Source: Candidatus Latescibacteria bacterium 4484_181 (GTDB taxonomy: Bacteria > Latescibacterota > MVCY01). From it: 14,407 bases of DNA. The notes under the pieces are model-generated. The model had not been told where the DNA came from. It ran no database searches and worked only from the letters and a program-made list of their open reading frames with translations. The translations under genes were made by a program, and so were the position numbers. Position 1 is the first letter of the stretch. The number at the start of each line of letters is the position of its first letter. Shown here in pieces: positions 13,622-14,407 of this stretch. Location: NCBI GenBank assembly GCA_002049985.1, contig MVCY01000019.1, positions 1-14,407 on the forward strand, read 5' to 3'.

Positions 13622-13816
13622 ATTACAACAGTTACTTTGTTTGCCTCCTAATGGATCAAGTCGTTACCTGCCAACCTTTCCGTTTTTTGCGCTTCGGTTA
13701 GGGGCCTGGCGTTGAATCTCCTGCCCAGCAATAATGTTCTTTTGGTTTTTATGAGCTTGCCGGATTTCGGTTGAATAAACGCCTTCTGAGAGTGAGGGAG
13801 CCGCCGGAGTGGGATA

Positions 13817-14407
13817 TTGAAAATAGAGACGATTAAATGGCTTTCCGGGGCAGTAAGGATAATAGACCAGACGGAACTGCCTCTTCGCTTGGTTTACCTT
13901 GACTGTAGGAATGTGGAGACCTTAGCGCAAGCTATTGAAGAGCTGAAGGTGCGAGGGGCTCCTGCCATCGGGGTTGCTGCCGCCTACGGAGTGGTGCTGA
14001 GCATATGGGGGCATCGTGGCACCTCTCAGGAGCTTGAACAGAAGATTCGCTGGGCTGTGGATCGTCTGTCGCACACTCGTCCCACCGCCATATATACTGC
14101 AAAGTCGCAGGGCAAGCATATCCGGGTCTTTGCCGATGAGACTCGTCCACTTCTGCAAGGAGCCCGCCTCACCACCTGGGAGCTGTTGCAAAGCGGGATT
14201 GAGGTGACACTCATCTGCGACAACGCTGCGGCCACCCTGATGAGAAAGGGAAAAGTAGATGCTGTCATAGTGGGCGCTGACCGAATTGCCAGAAACGGAG
14301 ACGTGGCCAACAAAGTCGGCACTTACGGGCTTGCCGTTCTGGCGAAAGAACACCACATCCCGTTCTACGTCGCTGCCCCCCTCTCAACCCTGGATATGAA
14401 TCTTGCC
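13817..14407 (+). pseudogene. mtnA: MtnA-like S-methyl-5-thioribose-1-phosphate isomerase with a large internal deletion, cut by the window end
   Basis: Intact MtnA converts methylthioribose 1-phosphate to methylthioribulose 1-phosphate in methionine salvage. The TTG at 13817 follows GGAG by 7 nt and the N-terminus is typical: GAVRIIDQTELP, then VRGAPAIGVAAAYGV (45-59). At about residue 91 the conserved RPTA is followed almost at once by GKHIRVFADETRPLLQGARL (99-118). Family members have about 90 more residues between these motifs, including THCNAGALA with the catalytic Cys (Cys160 in the B. subtilis enzyme). That block is missing, though the frame stays open. The rest is intact, including GADRIARNGDVANKVGTYG with the catalytic Asp (155 here) and YVAAPLSTLDM, to the window end. 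As read it should be inactive. A collapsed assembly is the main alternative. Confidence 0.85.

Larger units (their letters stand above)
12925..13816 (+). other. 890-bp region without a convincing gene, rich in hairpins
   Basis: No frame has a recognisable protein with a start and ribosome site. It holds three hairpins with 7-nt loops (12963-13046), a start-less 95-codon open frame (13013-13300), a long segmented hairpin (13437-13493) and smaller stems at 13352-13371, 13546-13565 and 13592-13621. The 7-mer CGCAAAG occurs at 12957, 13192 and 13212. It may be a structured RNA, a decayed gene, or both. I found no tmRNA, RNase P RNA, SRP RNA, T-box or SAM-I riboswitch signature. Confidence 0.5.

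Noticed and set aside
13527..13715. 62-codon plus-strand frame starting with GTG as a separate small gene
   Set aside because: No ribosome site precedes the GTG and no family is recognisable. It crosses two hairpins. It is kept only as a possible fragment in the spacer description.
12925..13816. Known large RNAs or riboswitches (tmRNA, RNase P RNA, SRP RNA, T-box, SAM-I, group I or II intron)
   Set aside because: I searched by eye for their conserved cores, such as the RNase P GAGGAAAGTCC core, the T-box GGTGG core, tmRNA ends and the group II domain 5 motif, and found none.
1..14407. CRISPR array, insertion sequence or defence system
   Set aside because: No regularly spaced repeats, transposase motifs, terminal inverted repeats with target duplications or defence-type domains are visible. 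The only tandem repeat is the 21-bp duplication.

Overview
The window looks like chromosomal housekeeping DNA from an uncultured diderm (Gram-negative-type) bacterium. A Wzi-like outer-membrane protein, secreted beta-rich proteins and nucleotide-sugar and lipid-linked glycosyltransferase genes argue for an outer membrane with surface polysaccharide. A predicted K+-dependent, Na+-type pyrophosphatase fits an anaerobic or energy-limited life. The linkage of a secreted beta-rich protein, a LytR_C protein, rsfS and a PfkB kinase reminds me of FCB-type candidate phyla (WOR-3/TA06/Latescibacterota-like). That placement is recall, not proof.

Positions 34-10292 carry a long run of genes all on the minus strand. 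Read 5' to 3' they are: Wzi-like outer-membrane protein, short RmlA-type nucleotidyltransferase, ispE, tRNA-Gln(UUG) with encoded CCA, prs, rplY (L25/CTC), pth, hppA, rpsF, rpsR, rplI, a broken bifunctional-nuclease (DUF151) gene and a family 2 glycosyltransferase. Spacing is tight: rfbA/ispE overlap by 4 nt, rpsF/rpsR by 1 nt, and the rplY-pth gap is 6 nt. This suggests a few long transcripts mixing translation, PRPP and isoprenoid supply, PPi-driven ion pumping and envelope synthesis. A plus-strand terminator at 27-51 serves a convergent gene left of the window.

The divergent spacer 10293-10651 holds a near-consensus sigma70-type promoter in each direction. A perfect 7+2+7 palindrome sits on the -35 box of the leftward promoter.

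From 10652 the plus strand reads: secreted beta-rich protein, LytR_C-domain protein, rsfS and a PfkB-type sugar kinase, the last three tightly coupled. About 890 bp without a convincing gene follows (12925-13816). It contains a 57-nt multi-segment hairpin, several smaller hairpins and a 95-codon open frame lacking a start codon. At the right edge an mtnA-like gene starts. It is open to the window end but has lost roughly 90 internal residues, including the segment with the catalytic cysteine.

The most notable observations are two conserved genes carrying internal deletions (DUF151 nuclease, with a 21-bp tandem duplication as well, and mtnA), the structured non-coding region between pfkB and mtnA, the palindrome on the Wzi-gene promoter and the Na+-type signature of the pyrophosphatase. 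I see no CRISPR array, insertion sequence or defence system.
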